Notes: a model not told the origin generated them from the letters alone. DNA of 64,000 nt from Heterobilharzia americana (GCA_944470555.2 OX104134.1:114074701-114138700); one strand, 5' to 3'. Positions 48,661 to 62,490 are shown, counted from the first letter of the stretch. Made by a program: numbers and translations.

Positions 48661-50386
48661 TGATGATAAACTTTTGTGAATTTGTGAAGGAGAGTGAAAA
48701 CTAAAAGTATAACAGTTCCACAGTCAAACTGAAAGACATAAAATAACCCAGTAACATTACCTAGGTTTTCAAACATTTGGATTACGAGAACAACGCAAAG
48801 TAAAGTGTAGTCCATGTGAAACCAGATTTTTCTTTTATTAACAACAGTTTTGCAAGGTGGTAGAAAATTATAACTCATACTTTCGATGTATGTTGCCGAT
48901 TTTGAGAAATCCTTATTTTGCCATCTCCTCAGTTACCTTACTCTATTCAGAATCATCATTTGACTACTCAGTAATTATTTAACTATGTTAACGGCCTAAA
49001 GAATCTCATCCATTTTCAAGAAATTAGATTATACTACGTCTAAGTCACTCTTCTTTTTAGTTTAATAGTTGTAGTCAGTCTGGTAATAGTAGGTGTACGT
49101 TGCCATGTATATTATATGAGGTGTACATTTTAAGTAAATGGAAAGAATCTTTGAAGCGAATGAGTTCCTGGTATTCTTTTGAGATAGTTGATCTTCCATT
49201 AGTCACTTTTGTAACCTGAGTGAATTATGTGACATTTGCTTGCTGCATAAAAAAATTTACCAATTGATTCATTAAAAATCGAAAAATGGTAACAGTTGAA
49301 TAACTAGCTGAATATATATGGAATCCCATTTTACATATAAATGAAGAATTGGTCTTTATAGGTCTAGTATATATTTTGATCCACAGAATTATTAGAATGT
49401 GCAACGATCAACACTCTTGCAGACTTACTGTTGGTGTTAAAAATTGTCTTATGAGCGAATACTGCTGTATATAGTAATATGACTTGTCACTGCATATCAC
49501 TACAAAACAAACCAACAAAATAACATACCGGCAGACAATCTTTATACTCGAGTTATTCAAAGTCATATTCATTCCGTTAATTCTTATCAGGAATTTCAAC
49601 CTATATATTGAAAAGACGGTTAACACACCAGTGAACAAAACGAGAAGATAGAAACCACTCATGCTGACCTGCAGATTTTGCTAACCAGATCATAGTGACC
49701 TATACATCTTATGACCATTTCGTTTCTTTTGAAGGCTCAGCTGATCAACAGTTTGGGCTGACACATCCAATTCAAGAAGTAGAATTGTTCAAACCAAGTT
49801 GATCTCTCCATCGGAAGCAGTTCTAACTACTCACTTTGTCCAGTAGTATGGTTCGTCATTCCATGACACTTTCTTATCAAATATTACACCTGGTTATCTT
49901 GGCTGAGCAGTTTCCAACCGGGGTTCTGTTGACACCGCAGTTGGGCAGTCAAAATGTCAACAAGGACTATGCAGTTTGCAACTGAAATCCAATCAAACAA
50001 GATACGCTTTTTTCTACTACAACGACAGTGGTGATAAAACCCTTAAACATGGTGTATAAATGTTTTTAGTCAGGATAAATGGCACCAGGACCGTAAAGCA
50101 ACTACGATCCACATCCTAAGTTAAAACTCTGTGGAGCTACGTTGGCTACAGTTTGGTCGTAAGGTTAGGTGACTATGAATTGCCTCGAAGAAATTCACTA
50201 TGTTACGGATAATAATCGTTCACCGTTTGCAACAAAATTGTACAGATAAATCGCTTATTTATCCCATTGGTTTGTTTACTCAAGCATCTTTCTGACAGAC
50301 AATCATCAATCTCGTTTATTGGTAAAATACGCAACTCAGTTATTGCTTTATTCTTTATTCGCCTAACTCCTTTTCTCGCTTTGTAG

Positions 50387-50471
50387 ATCAGCGCCTTGCA
50401 AAAACTATTAAGGGAGTTTCACTGACAGACAACGACTGCTTGTCAACAGACCAGGGCTGGATTTGTGCTAT
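50387..50471 (+). CDS. SLC4A11: exon of SLC4A11-like borate/bicarbonate transporter family protein
   Basis: Acceptor 'ttttctcgctttgtag|atcag', donor 'tgtgctat|gtgagt'. The 85-bp exon enters at phase 1 and leaves at phase 2, reading 'QRLAKTIKGVSLTDNDC' then 'QGWICAM' across the splice. SLC4A11 proteins have '..LLSDTIQGV..' followed by '..QSWLCIICTMK' at this point, just before the block encoded by the exon at 53273, and the fit extends across the junction (W-I-C-A-M|C-S-L). It belongs to the N-terminal cytoplasmic domain. SLC4A11 is a plasma-membrane transporter of the SLC4 family linked to H+/OH-, ammonia and water movement; what the fluke protein carries is unknown. Confidence 0.7.
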
Positions 50472-52192
50472 GTGAGTTGGTGTTTTATAAAGAATTAGAA
50501 TCTAAATTACTCAAGCGGTTTACACACCCACCATGAAAATCGTGTTGCATTCGTCTCGAAACTGGTAGTCAAGCAAACTATACTGCTTAAGGAATTCCTA
50601 GAGTTTCTTTGTTCAGTTGATAGAAAGTCAAGGAGTCATTTTCAAGCTGTTAGTCATATGACCCCTTAAAAGTAAAATGCCACTTAGAAACCCGAGCGTG
50701 GTGACTTCATGACTTTTGATATTATCAATATTTGTAATGTTTTCTTGGGTGCTAAAGCTCAGCTTACCTAGTTTTCAAAATCTCTCCATAGGGAGTGGAT
50801 TTTTGCAGTGAGTTGATCTGTTGGAATAGCCGACTTTCTTTGTTGTTCTTCCAACGTTATATTCTGTTTGTTCAAAATATATAATGAAATGCAGATATGA
50901 CAGTCTGAATATTTTACATTCTTGGTAACTTAGGAATAGGAATAACTAAAACGTATAACTCATCAGTTCTATTTAAGTGACTATCTTTAAGAAAAATCTT
51001 TAACATGCTAAAATATTTCAAGCTTAACGGAATTCTCACCTGCATTGGAAACAACAGAAGCGAAATGTAATTTTGAAATGAAACCACCCCACATGCTAAT
51101 TTTATGCTTGTGGGCAGGATGCACTTTCTTTATATCTAACAACTGTGACGTAACGAAACAAACGCAAAATAACTTAGAAGTCGGTGTTCAGCATGAATGA
51201 TAAAGAACGTTATTCATATGCATGAAACTGTCATTTTTTAAAACGTTTCTGGGTTAAAAACTTAAGTTCCTGTGGGTGTTTCTTCTATAACGTGCCCGCT
51301 TTACAGATTAAAAGATTAAAAGTGTCAAGACTGAAGAGTCACTTATCTGTTAACAATAAAGAAAAGATCAAATACCATACAGGGGAAAATATTAGCTACT
51401 TCTATGGCATTTTATCAACTGAAACCAAACCAAATGTACTACTAATGCAAGCATCACTTAATATACGATACGAATTGTGCGCTGAATTAGGAAGCAAACC
51501 CATGAAATGGGGTAACTCAATCGCCAGGCGGATAAACGACTCGAAAGATTTACAAATGATTTATAAAGTCATTATTTATATCAATATAACAAGGAGAATA
51601 AAGTAAGAGAAATGACCATAAGAAGATGGAATTTACATATAGTAAACGAAGTGGTGATAGGTTTTGAGGGAATACTGATTACTTAAAAATGTACCAGTTA
51701 TGAGTTGGACCCGAAATTTGAAGCCATTTAAAAGTGGAACTGCAAAGGACTCCAAGCAGTCAGTATTACTGTTTAATAATCAGATTAATGTGATTTATGC
51801 ATTGGATAGTCTTACCTTTGGTTTCATAGGCTCTATATTGCCGTTGTTGTTCGGCAGATTATCCGAAGCAGTTACAGTGTATTTTACAGCCTCATGATTT
51901 TCGGTGGTTTTCTGAATGTACATTATTCAAGCTTATGAATATTCATGGAAGCTTTCCTAATACCGAATCACGAGACTGTTCGTTTTCAAGGAGTAGTAAC
52001 AAACCCGAATGCGAACTGAGATGTAATTAAGCTGTTCACCAAGTTGATTTTGCTATGATTCAAATATTAAGGGAGCGATTTCCACAGTGAGTAAGCTACA
52101 TAACATCAGTAAACCTTATTAGGTAAATAAACTTAGTAGATCCTCAATGTCACAAAAACCATTCTAGCGAAGTGTATTTATTTTGTTTGCAG

Positions 52193-52376
52193 ACAGAAAA
52201 AATCAACATCGGACGTCGCATTACTATGTGACAGTTCGAGATACCACAACTCATACCAGCACATCAAGCGTGAATGCAGGAAGACGAAGATGAAGAAAGC
52301 AGTCAAAAGTAGTAAAACGTCATCAAAGGGGACCGGGAAAGAATAGAAGAATGCTGAAACTCACTTTTGCAATAAA
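52193..52376 (+). CDS. possible alternative terminal exon of the SLC4A11-like gene
   Basis: Follows an acceptor with a pyrimidine-rich run ('ttattttgtttgcag|aca'). In the phase left by exon 50387-50471 it is open for 50 codons ('QKKSTSDVALLCDSSRYHN', then a Lys/Ser-rich end) to TAG at 52344-52346, and AATAAA follows at 52371. Used this way it would end the protein before the transmembrane domain. It could equally be chance: the product has no recognised homology and is low complexity. Confidence 0.25.
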
Positions 52377-53272
52377 GATGAAGGTAACATGTGAATACAT
52401 CAGCTCCACTGACACCGATTCCTAGCCATATCACCTAGAGTTTCTAATCAGTGGTATTCTTTGATATACAGATCCCAGCCGGAAATTCTATATTACCCTA
52501 CCCAACACATACCAACAATTAAAGATTCCAATGACTTATGTCATGTTTTAATCTAGACATCCTACCTCAACTAGGATTGCGTGACCGGGCAGAGGGTCAC
52601 TACTCATGCGTAACACTCGTGCTAGCCATTTGAGGTGTTGAAAATTTACAAAATCATCAATTCAGTGGTCTCTTCGAGTAGAAACTCTATACCTAACTTC
52701 TCAGTTGCTGACGTGGTGACATCACAACACGCAACCTAAAGGTGGTCGAACACCTGAAACCATCCTCTGTTCTCAACCTTCAGTAGTCCTGTTTGACAGC
52801 ATTATAGTAGAATAAGGCTAACTACAGAACAGTACACTCGACCCTCAGTAGGCAATCGGATATCATGCAATGTCGTACATGGAGTTAGTTGGCGCAAGCT
52901 GATCGAGCCTTTTGTCTCGGTGCATAGATTTTGTTAGTCACTGGTTCACCAGAGCTGATCTGACTTTTTAGATCAGTGAAGTGCTCAACGGGCGCAACTA
53001 CTTCACTCCCTATTGTTTCTCGCCTTTTTTGAAGACTGGGACAACCTTTTATTGAGACCAGCTAGAAAGTATCATATTCAATTCACATGAACTTGCTATC
53101 ACTTTAGTTGACTGAAGTAATGATCTTCTGCGGCTGTCCTTTGATATTAGTCTATTTGGTAAGGGGACTGGAATTAAAATCTCTGTATCCACAACTGACT
53201 GTCTTTTAAAATTATTGATGGCTGAGATTTTTGGTGAATGACACACCTATCTTCTTCCATTTTCAAAATTAG

Positions 53273-53396
53273 GTGTTCATTACGATCAATTCATAAACGT
53301 TACCTTGCTTTAGCTCGACTAAGCAATCCAGTTAATTTTGGACGATCAAGTGAAGGCACCTATCTAATTGTACTAATTATAACACCAACAAAAGAG
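53273..53396 (+). CDS. SLC4A11: exon of SLC4A11-like protein, cytoplasmic domain core
   Basis: Acceptor 'cttccattttcaaaattag|gtgttc', donor 'ccaacaaaagag|gtaagt'. 124 bp, entering at phase 2 and leaving at phase 0. It encodes 'CSLRSIHKRYLALARL', then 'SNPVNFGRSSEGTYLIVLII' and 'TPTKE'. The SLC4 cytoplasmic-domain signature is clear: a basic helix, 'xRLxxPxN(W/F)G', a beta strand of the type 'VRFVILVLAPPK', then (next exon) 'xTKxxxExxRTFAT'. Spacing agrees with SLC4A11 with no gaps in this block. It is separated from the next exon by a 6.3-kb intron holding RTE copies E and F. Confidence 0.8.
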
Positions 53397-53974
53397 GTAA
53401 GTTTCTTCTTTTTCATAACGGTTTATTCCCAAAAGAGATAGTATTTTAACCGTATAAGTTTTGAAGAACTGTGAATACCAATAGATCATTTATTATGTGC
53501 AGTAAACTGGTATTTGAATAATTCAAGCCAAACTACTGCGCTGAGTTAATGAAAAGCTCAGTCGAACTGGTCACTGAAGATATAGCGATAATACTACGCA
53601 TACTAAGGCAAAACTCACACCCATCACATACTGATCAATGAAAGTACTTAGATCCCGGAATCTATCCTAATAAATTTCAACCACAGTGAACAGTGATAAA
53701 ATAAATTATGATTTGTTTTCAGTCAAAATTCTAAAGAATAAATTTTCTTGTAAGATACGATTAACAATTAATAAACACAAAGAAGATAACCACTAAACCT
53801 AATTAGGTAGTAGATATAATGCAATCATGAGGTTTTTGAATACATCAGTGGACGGAGTTTATGAGAAGTGATTGATTCTATGGTAGTATTCACTATGAAC
53901 CGACATAAGGTTTATGAATACTTTATTAACCCGGCTATAACGAAAACTTCGTGGTTTAAACACGAAACAATGCT

Positions 53975-55640
53975 CGCACTTCGTCCGGAAATACCACCTG
54001 CAGCCGCAGAACTACCAGTGAACACAAATTCCCCAACAAAATTCGAAGTCCTGAGCACCATATAGCGACTGAAATGCGGGAAAGCAGCAGGACTAGGTGA
54101 AATCCCACCAGAAGCACTGAAAACACACACAGAGACAATAGCGGACATCCTCACACCTCTATTGCAGAAGGTCTGAAAGGAAGGAAAAACACCTGGCGAT
54201 TCAAAGAAAAGTTACCTTGTCAAACTGACGAAGAAGGGCGACATAAGTCTTTGCAAGAACTGGCGCGGAATCATCCTCCACTTCTGTCCACCCAAAGCAA
54301 AATATTAAGCCGCATCATACTGGAGAGACTAAAAGATTCACTGGATTCAAAATTACGACCAGAACAGGCTGGCTGGATTCAGGAAGTGCAAACCATGTGC
54401 AGACCAAATTGCAGAGATACGCATCATCATAGAACAGAGTATAGAATGGCAGTCAACTCAACTCTACCTCAACTTCGTCGACTTGAGAAGGCATTTGACA
54501 GCGTCGACCGACAAGTAATTTGGCAGCTGCTTCAACACTACGGAATACCACAAACCTTTATCAGCCTCATTGAACAACAGCTATATGAAGATGCCACATG
54601 CCAAGTAATTCACAATGGGAAGCTCAGTGATGACTTTGAAGTGTAGACAGGAGTGAAGCAAGGCTGGCTTCTATCACCCATGATATTCCTGATTGTGGTC
54701 GACTGGATCATACAACAAATAGTGAGGAGCTGTGAGAAGAGAGAGATACACTGGACCGATGAAAGGAGCCTAGAAGATTTGGATTTCGCCAATGACTTGT
54801 CCCTAGCGTCATACAAACATGAAGATTACAGGCGAAAAGTAACAAGTTGGCAGAAGAAGCAGGGCAGCGTAGACGGGACTTCAAGTGAGCATAAAGAAGA
54901 CAGAGGTGATGAAGATACCGCACCAACAACAACAGCAATAATTGCAAACTCCAATCACCGTGAGACGGAGAGAATTAGAGGAAGTAGCCTCCTTCACCTA
55001 TCTGGGAAGCACTGTTTCAACTACAGGCGGCGGTGGCACAGACGGGGAGGTTAAAGTCAGAATCAGAAAGCAAGACAGGCGATCATTAACCTGAGATCTA
55101 CTGCACTCAGCATGTGGAACAACTTCAGGATTTTCAACACCAATTCAGTCACGTCAGTGCTTCCATATGGTTCAGAGAATTGGCATGTTACGAAAGACAT
55201 TTCCAACAAACTACAGACATCCATCAACAACTGCCGACTACGCTGGCTCGATACTGACAGTGAAGATCAGATGGCCAGAATAATAAGAATAAGCAACAAG
55301 GAAGTCTGACTGGCTGTTAACCAACCAACCAAGAAGGCGTCACTCAACAAATATGCACTGGAGGGGAGTGGAGATAGATGTACTGGGCATACACTGAGGA
55401 GGCCGATTGGGGACATCACGCTCCAGGCAAGGTGGTCGAGTGGAACCCAGATGAGAAGCGACGAGTTTGGCATACCAGCTGAGGGCGACATGGAGGAGGT
55501 GGTGTGATGAATAAATGAGAGCTTTAGGGCTGTCGTGGAGCGATGTTCAGAATATTTCAGAGGACAGAGTGGAATGGAGACGTGCTATTGAAGCTCTGTT
55601 CCATTAGGAACCCAAGGGACTAATAATAAAAATAATTATA
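53975..55640 (+). mobile_element. RTE-clade retrotransposon copy E, 5'-truncated, in an intron
   Basis: Starts inside the linker before the reverse transcriptase (matches copy C from about 32160) and runs to the 3' end ('ggaacccaagggactaataataaaaataattat'). It is broken by stops and frameshifts: 'GVKQG' is preceded by a stop (TAG at about 54644), and the FADD box reads 'FANDLSLASYK', so the first catalytic Asp of the pair is Asn. It is inserted in sense orientation in the SLC4A11-like intron 53397-59680. Positions 55093-55517 are almost identical to copy F. Confidence 0.9.
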
Positions 55641-58175
55641 AATACCTGTTGTTAAATACTTTAGCGATTGTCTCTACCATACATCAGTCGATAAATCATA
55701 ATTTCTAATGATAAATATATATTGCTACAGCTTATTTATTTAACAGTATTCAGGCACTTTTGTTGATTCAGTGGTCCGAAGACTGAACGATAGAACAGAC
55801 TGTCCATATTTTCATCGGTGTTCGAATGGTTTAACAGTTATACGCTTTGCGTTAATGACCTCTTATTTCCCTTGGATACATGTTCAAACAATACAGTTTC
55901 CATTACACTGGTTCAAGGTCCATTGTTACTTTTCCTGCAACTTAGATTTGCTGATCTATGTATGTTCCGTCATAACACTGCTTTAAGAAGTAGGAAAAGT
56001 GCAAGCCATTCAGCGCAAAATCCCTTAGTTATAGTGAGAGTTTGACTTAATAACGTTCCTTTACTGTTATAAGTCATGTGTATCTTTTCACGTTCAGCTT
56101 CATATACCTCAGTTTTACAGCATGATAACTTGAAAACAGTCATATGCAAAATCCAGCTGGAGACGGTTTAAAATTTACCCTTCTGATAAATTGTTGTAAG
56201 CAACCATAAATACCATACATGAGTTCTGCACTAGTGGCCAATGTAGTGAGCGCAAGAGTCTGAATGAAAAGTAAACAAAAGTAAAACATAAACACAGTAA
56301 GCCGAAGACTTCAAGTACATTGAATTATAAAAAGGCCTGAATGTCGGTTTGTGATACGCAAATGGGGAAACATGAAAATCTGGGCAAAAGAGGCGTTACT
56401 TTGTCATGCCCTTAATATAAGAAACACATTTAGTTCTAATTTAGAGCGTTACAGTCTATATTTAACAGTATTAATATTCATTTGTCCCATTTAATTAGAT
56501 AAGCAATACCATAGTTCTGAAAAAGTGATGTGCATGATATGTAGGTTAAGCGGCGCAAATTTCCATCATTACCATGACTAACATTCATTATGTACGCGAA
56601 AATTAATTCAGTATAGGCGAATACTTAATTTTAAAAGTGTATTTTTTAAGTTCCTATGAAGTAAATAACTTTTTTCTGATATTCCCAAACCAAGTGTAAA
56701 CCACTCCTTCCAAGAATGATATCTATGCACTGGATCATATGTTTAAGTGAGAAAATAATAAATAATAATAATTATATCTACACGTACACAAATAATCCAC
56801 AACAATAATTTTTATTATGAGTCAAAAGGAATTAATAACTTGAATGTAATGTCAAAGATAATGTAAAACACTGACGGAATGCTTAATTCTCGTAGGTATT
56901 TGTGTATACAAGCTTCGCAGTGATTTGATTATGATAAATAACAAAGACTAGTTTGTTAAAAGACACAGATCAAACCGTTTGAATATTCCTGTCTTTCCAT
57001 TTGTTGAGTGCAGAAAAACTTAACATTAGATAAAGTGTTAATGATTGCAAAACTCTACCTCGAGAATAACTATAGCGGACTTGATTTACGCTTCCTTCAC
57101 ATTATTTTGACTTATTTTCTTAGATTTCATAGGCTTTTAGATGAAGATTAAAGTTGTATGAGAAAAATTTAAGAGGTAATGCACATAACAATAGGCTCTA
57201 TTAAACTTAATGAATGAGATTGCATAACTAAGTAGTTTCAGTTGATTTACAGAAGGCTATGATTGAGTGCTGTCTTCATATTATTAATAATTTTTCAGTG
57301 ATATTCCACAAAAACATTAGGAATTTAGGATGATTTAAGAGGTTTTCTTTATCGCAATTCACCTTAACTGCTTTGCAACGTTTTGAATATATTTTTGACA
57401 AATGGCCTCTGAAATCGATGATAATTGCAAGACTTTTAATGTCTTTTATTTCCCATGACCTAAGTGAACGTGGCGAATAAGGGAAAAAGGAGATAAGATT
57501 CTAGCGATAAACTGAAATCCTCATTTGAAACTGAGTTATTGGTTTGAATGTATTGGCTGACTGCCTACTTATGGTAAACACAGAGATTTTTGGCATCGCT
57601 TTTAACTAGACACTGAGCAAATCATGATGTGAAGGCGATAAATTTTGATGGAACCAGTAAAACTGAATTTCAAAGATAGAAAACATAAGAGAACTAACTA
57701 TAAATTCACTTCTTTTCAGCTGAAACATTCTTATAATGTTGCATATTGCCAACGTCTAATAGAGTTTCAATGAATAAATGGTTACATTTAGTCTAAATGC
57801 AGATATTTTGTGGCAGAATGTCTTCACACTCTATAAAGTCGCTAATGAAGCAGAAACTTCAAAATATGTCGATTCTGTATAATAATTCAATATCATATCT
57901 AAACTGTTTTCGATTCAGAGCACGGGGAAATCACAAATCATTCCAACTGAAATCACACGAATGCTTTCTCATGAAAAATATATAATTCTTTATCAGTAGT
58001 CTTCAAAAGTTCCTAGAGAATGAAGAGGAATTCAAAACTTAACGCTCAGTGAAAAAAAACAAAGATTAAGGTGATTTTCATTTACTAGTCAATGACCTGA
58101 ACATCAAAAAAGGCACTTAGCTCATAATAGTTGAAATTGAAAATTTTACCTAGCGTAAATTCAAGCATATCATGT
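55641..58175. other. intronic AT-rich sequence; possible tRNA-like remnant near 55780-55920
   Basis: Inside the intron 53397-59680. Around 55810-55915, 'gaatggtttaacagttatac' and 'actggttcaaggtcc' recall a degenerate pol III promoter. Nothing else is recognised. Confidence 0.35.
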
Positions 58176-59018
58176 TTAATGTCGCACAAACTGGAAGATC
58201 TACAGGCGAAACTAATAAGTTGATGGAAGAGGCAGGGCAGCAAAAACAAAACTTCAAGTAAATGTAGAGAAGACGCAGGTGATGAAGATACCCAACAAAC
58301 AACACCATCAACAACAACAAGCTCCAATCACCATAAACGGCAGAAACTTAAAGGAAGCAGTCTCTTTCATCTACCACCTGAGCAGCGTCGTTTCAACCAC
58401 AGGTGACACAGAAGAGGATGTCAAAACCAGGATCAGAAAAGCAAGACAAACTTTCACTAATCTGAAATCAGTGTGGAGATCTACTGCACTCAGCATGTGG
58501 AACAACTTCAGGATTTTCAACACCAATTCAGTCACGTCAGTGCTTCCATATGGTTCAGAGAATTGGCATGTTACGAAAGACATTTCCAACAAACTACAGA
58601 CATCCATCAACAACTGCCGACTACGCTGGCTCGATACTGACAGTGAAGATCAGATGGCCAGAATAATAAGAATAAGCAACAAGGAAGTCTGACTGGCTGT
58701 TAACCAACCAACCAAGAAGGCGTCACTCAACAAATATGCACTGGAGGGGAGTGGAGATAGATGTACTGGGCATACACTGAGGAGGCCGATTGGGGACATC
58801 ACGCTCCAGGCAAGGTGGTCGAGTGGAACCCAGATGAGAAGCGACGAGTTGGGCATACCAGCTGAGGGTGACATGGAGGAGGTGGTGTGATGAATAAATG
58901 CGAGCTTGTGGGCAGTGGTGTGGCGAGTTTGTAAAGACTTCGGAGAATAGAGTGTAATGGGGACATGCTACTGAAGCCCAATATTCCACTAGGAACTCAG
59001 GGGAAAAATAATAATATT
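58176..59018 (+). mobile_element. RTE-clade retrotransposon copy F, 3' fragment, in an intron
   Basis: Starts at about the end of the RT FADD region of the element (matches copy C from about 32977) and ends at 'ggaactcaggggaaaaataataatatt'. A readable piece at 58279-58692 covers the region after RT ('ITINGRNLKEAVSF', 'LPYGSENWHVTKDISNKLQT') and then stops. Sequence before 58476 and after 58900 differs clearly from copy E, whereas 58476-58900 is almost the same as in E. Same intron and orientation as copy E. Confidence 0.9.
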
Positions 59019-59680
59019 GAGCAACTCTGTCGTGTTTCTTATATGGTCAGTTATCTCCGCTGAAAAGTCGAACAGTAAATTATACTCGATCGTTATGTGC
59101 TGTGAATGGCAAAACTTTGTATAAAAGTTGCGAACTTATTGTACTGATGATTTGCAATGCCACCTAGGTGAATAAACACTGCATAAGCTATTGAATATTC
59201 AACTAACCTACTGTTTGACAACGTGAGACAATCATTTATGAACACTGGACATAACAAAGACTACAGAATAACGGATCGCTTTTTGGACAGATTGGATGAA
59301 CTCTCGAAGATAGCTCACAAATTTGGTCTTTTGTCAGAAAAATCAGTTTTTGCTTTCTCAAAGTCTTTTTAACAGTCGAAAAAGCAGATGTGATGACCAC
59401 TAGATTTTGTCAGCATTACATAAATGCTGCTTGATGAAATGTGTATTACCTTTCAGATAGAAAGGAGTCCACGTGAATTAGCTTTGAATTAAGAGATATT
59501 TTCACTGTACTGTTGAAGACACTTGTTAACCCTGCAGGTTTTAGTGGATGAATAACGTAAATAAAATAATGTCTTTTTATTCTGAATATGGTCCTTAACT
59601 CTCCATAAAATCTTGTTAAGAAAACGATAGCATATCAGTCCAACTAATTGTTGATTATTTCATATATTTATTAACTTTAG

Positions 59681-59890
59681 AAAGGCACAAAAAGCGAAAT
59701 AGAAGTTGGCAGGACATTCGCTACAATACTGGCCGATCCCGAATTCCGTCAGGAAATATTATTTGCGAACAATGAGAATGAAGTGAAATTACTTTTATGG
59801 GAAAGAGCGCAGCAGTTGGCAGTTCAACAATCAACAAACAGACGTAGGTCGTCACAATTCCATGGCCTTAAAAATTTGAATATCAGTATG
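59681..59890 (+). CDS. SLC4A11: exon of SLC4A11-like protein, end of cytoplasmic domain
   Basis: Acceptor 'atttattaactttag|aaaggc', donor 'atcagtatg|gtgagt'. Exactly 210 bp, phase 0 at both ends, so it joins the 53273-53396 exon in frame. It encodes 'KGTKSEIEVGRTFATILADP', then 'EFRQEILFANNENEVKLLLW' and 'ERAQQLAVQQ'. SLC4A11 proteins have 'KSTKTAMEVARTFATMFSD' and 'FRQKLLETRTEEEFKEAL' here, a near gap-free match. The C-terminal third ('STNRRRSSQFHG..') is a basic, serine-containing linker toward the membrane domain. The exon has no start codon and is flanked by consensus splice sites. Confidence 0.82.
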
Positions 59891-62490
59891 GTGAGTTGAT
59901 AATTAATTTTATATGTTCGCGTAATTATATGGTTCAAGATGCTTTTCACTTTTTTCAAAGGTCATATCACAAATGGATATCAAAATTATCCTCAAAATAA
60001 GGTTAATTTATGAATACTTTAATTACTTTGTTTCCAGATTTGATTAGACTGAAAATTGTTTGACAATAAAACGAATAATACTGATGTCTGCTACCTTTTA
60101 TGTTCATAAGTCCCCAAAATATCTTCACTTGATGGAGCCACTGAATAAATTGCCCAGGTACTCGAAGATTATCTGTCAGTTTTTTTGTGAATCATAACTT
60201 TCACTCTCTTAAAGCTGTTTCATGCCTTCAACACCAGTGTGACCTTGAAAGTGTCTTTGCGTTTCTGAACAGCCACTGCCTGTTCAGCTATGTGGCCCAC
60301 GAAACTCCAGTCCTAATCTCTTTCCCTCTTGCTAACATTTCCAATTTAATCACGTCCAGTTGAAAGAAGTATATGTAGAGTAATTTCGTAGAATTCTTAC
60401 ATTGGATCTTACCGTTTCTGTCTTAAATCCCTAAACTCTTTTTGGTCAACGTTTTTGGCTCAATGATGTAGACTAATTTCTTACATGTGCATCACCACAG
60501 TATTTAATTTGGATACGCAGTTTGCCCTTCATTAATAAAGGAAATATATTCGTAAGATAAAGCAGAATTTATCTTTTTTGCAGCCTTCTTCCACCCTATG
60601 TGACTTCCTTATTTTCACCACTAACGGTAATGCTACTTTCCTGTTATTTATCCTTCCACTTGTGAGATGCCAACTTGTCAGTTTACATCCCTATGATCAT
60701 ACTCTTCCGATTAGAACAAACTCCTTTGGTCCGATGACGTCTTCATTCTTATGCTAGCTGGGGAGTTTTTGATTTTTCCTATTTTGTTAATTCAGTAACC
60801 ACCTTAATTGTCCATTATCTATTGTAACAGAAAATCACAACAAACAGTATAGTTTGGGTCCTCTATACACTTTGCTCTGAAATTTCTGAAAAAAACTTAT
60901 TATACAAACTGCAGAGAGTTATCCGAATGAACATTTTACCTTATACCTTATATCATTTGGCTTTACTGGTAAGTGTGCATATACATCGGTGTATTACCTG
61001 CTCGTAATTGAACAGTTAGGCGCTAAATAGCATTGAATACAAGACGATAAATACACAGTAACAAAACTGAGCTAAATAAACATTTTCCATTGCCTACATT
61101 GTTGGCTAATGGAAAGAAATCGAATCACACTTGAAAAACACCTATTCACAATCCATAACAATTAGAATGACAATTTTGACTGAGTAACTAATTACTTTGG
61201 ATATAATCAAGTTCTAAATTTAAATAAATTATAGCCTGAATTACTAAAGTTATAGCAATTAGTTCAATGTTTTGAATTCAAATCAAATTAATTGATGATA
61301 ACAACAGTTTGGAGAAAGAGAGAGAGGTGTACAAGGTTTATCCATCCCTTGTCCTTATTATCCAACATTTCTGAAGGGATTGGTTCCTATGGTTAAACTA
61401 TATTGAGTTATTTATTCCATTGTATCCTTTTATAACTGTGATAATAAAACTTTTTATTTTATTGACTACTTCAAATTCATAACTGTTGGTATTGAAGAGT
61501 ATTTTATTCAAATCTATAAGCTAGTAAGGAACTAATGAAAATAATTAGCTATCCACTCCAGTTTTGCTTCAATTTACAAACGAATACAAACAAAATACGA
61601 AGTTAGGAATAATGTTTTAGGCATAATCAACGTTTCCTCACTAATCTACGTGGTCAAATGACTTTGTTCCGCAGAAATTTGAATCTCCGCATTTTTCAAG
61701 AGGTGTATCAATTGAAATAAGGCAGTGAATAAAGAAGTAACACGAAACTATATGATTTCGTTGTTTCTCTGCAGTCACATGACAAATAAGACGATTTACA
61801 GCAACAACTTACTCGTCAGGATTTGTAGTTATACGGACTAAAAAGAAATATTGATAGCCAATCATCATACTAGGTCAAGTAATTCAGAATAAACAAAGAG
61901 TCACATCCACCACTTTGTCTGGATGAAATTAAGATTTTGTCACACCTAATAATTTTAAATTAATGTTAAACAGTTGGCAAACACGCATTAACACTGACTT
62001 TGTGACCAGTCATCAGTAAATGCCTAGTTATGGAGGAAGATGGCTTCTATTCTTGTTCGTTGGGTTTAATTTATGTGTATGATTTGAAAGATCTTGAAAA
62101 ACATTTTCTTTCCGAAGGTATTGCAGCACTGTATCAGTTTCGCCTATATTAGTGCTCCTAAAGTTGCAGGTGAACTTACTGAGATATTGTGACGTAGATT
62201 TAACGGAATTTCGTTCTTTATTTGCGATTAAATGTCCTTGGGGTAAAAAAACGTTTAGCGAAAGTGCATTTGAAGGTTGATTATACGGTTGCTCGATGTA
62301 GATATTCATACCTGTTTACTATGTCACTTTTCACAACATCGGAATTTACATTGAAAGCTCTTGCACTGAATGTCCATGCGTTCAGTTTCAACCAATTCAC
62401 AGTATTTTAAGTTTCATTTCCATCGTTCTTCATTGTTCACTGCTTACCAGACTGAACACGTCTGTTCGAGATTCACGGGACAGTTTTCAG

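Noticed and set aside
51292..51606. 104-codon plus-strand frame with an acceptor-like start near 51307.
   Set aside because: Product has no recognised motif, no consensus donor at its end, and lies in an intron of the SLC4A11-like gene.
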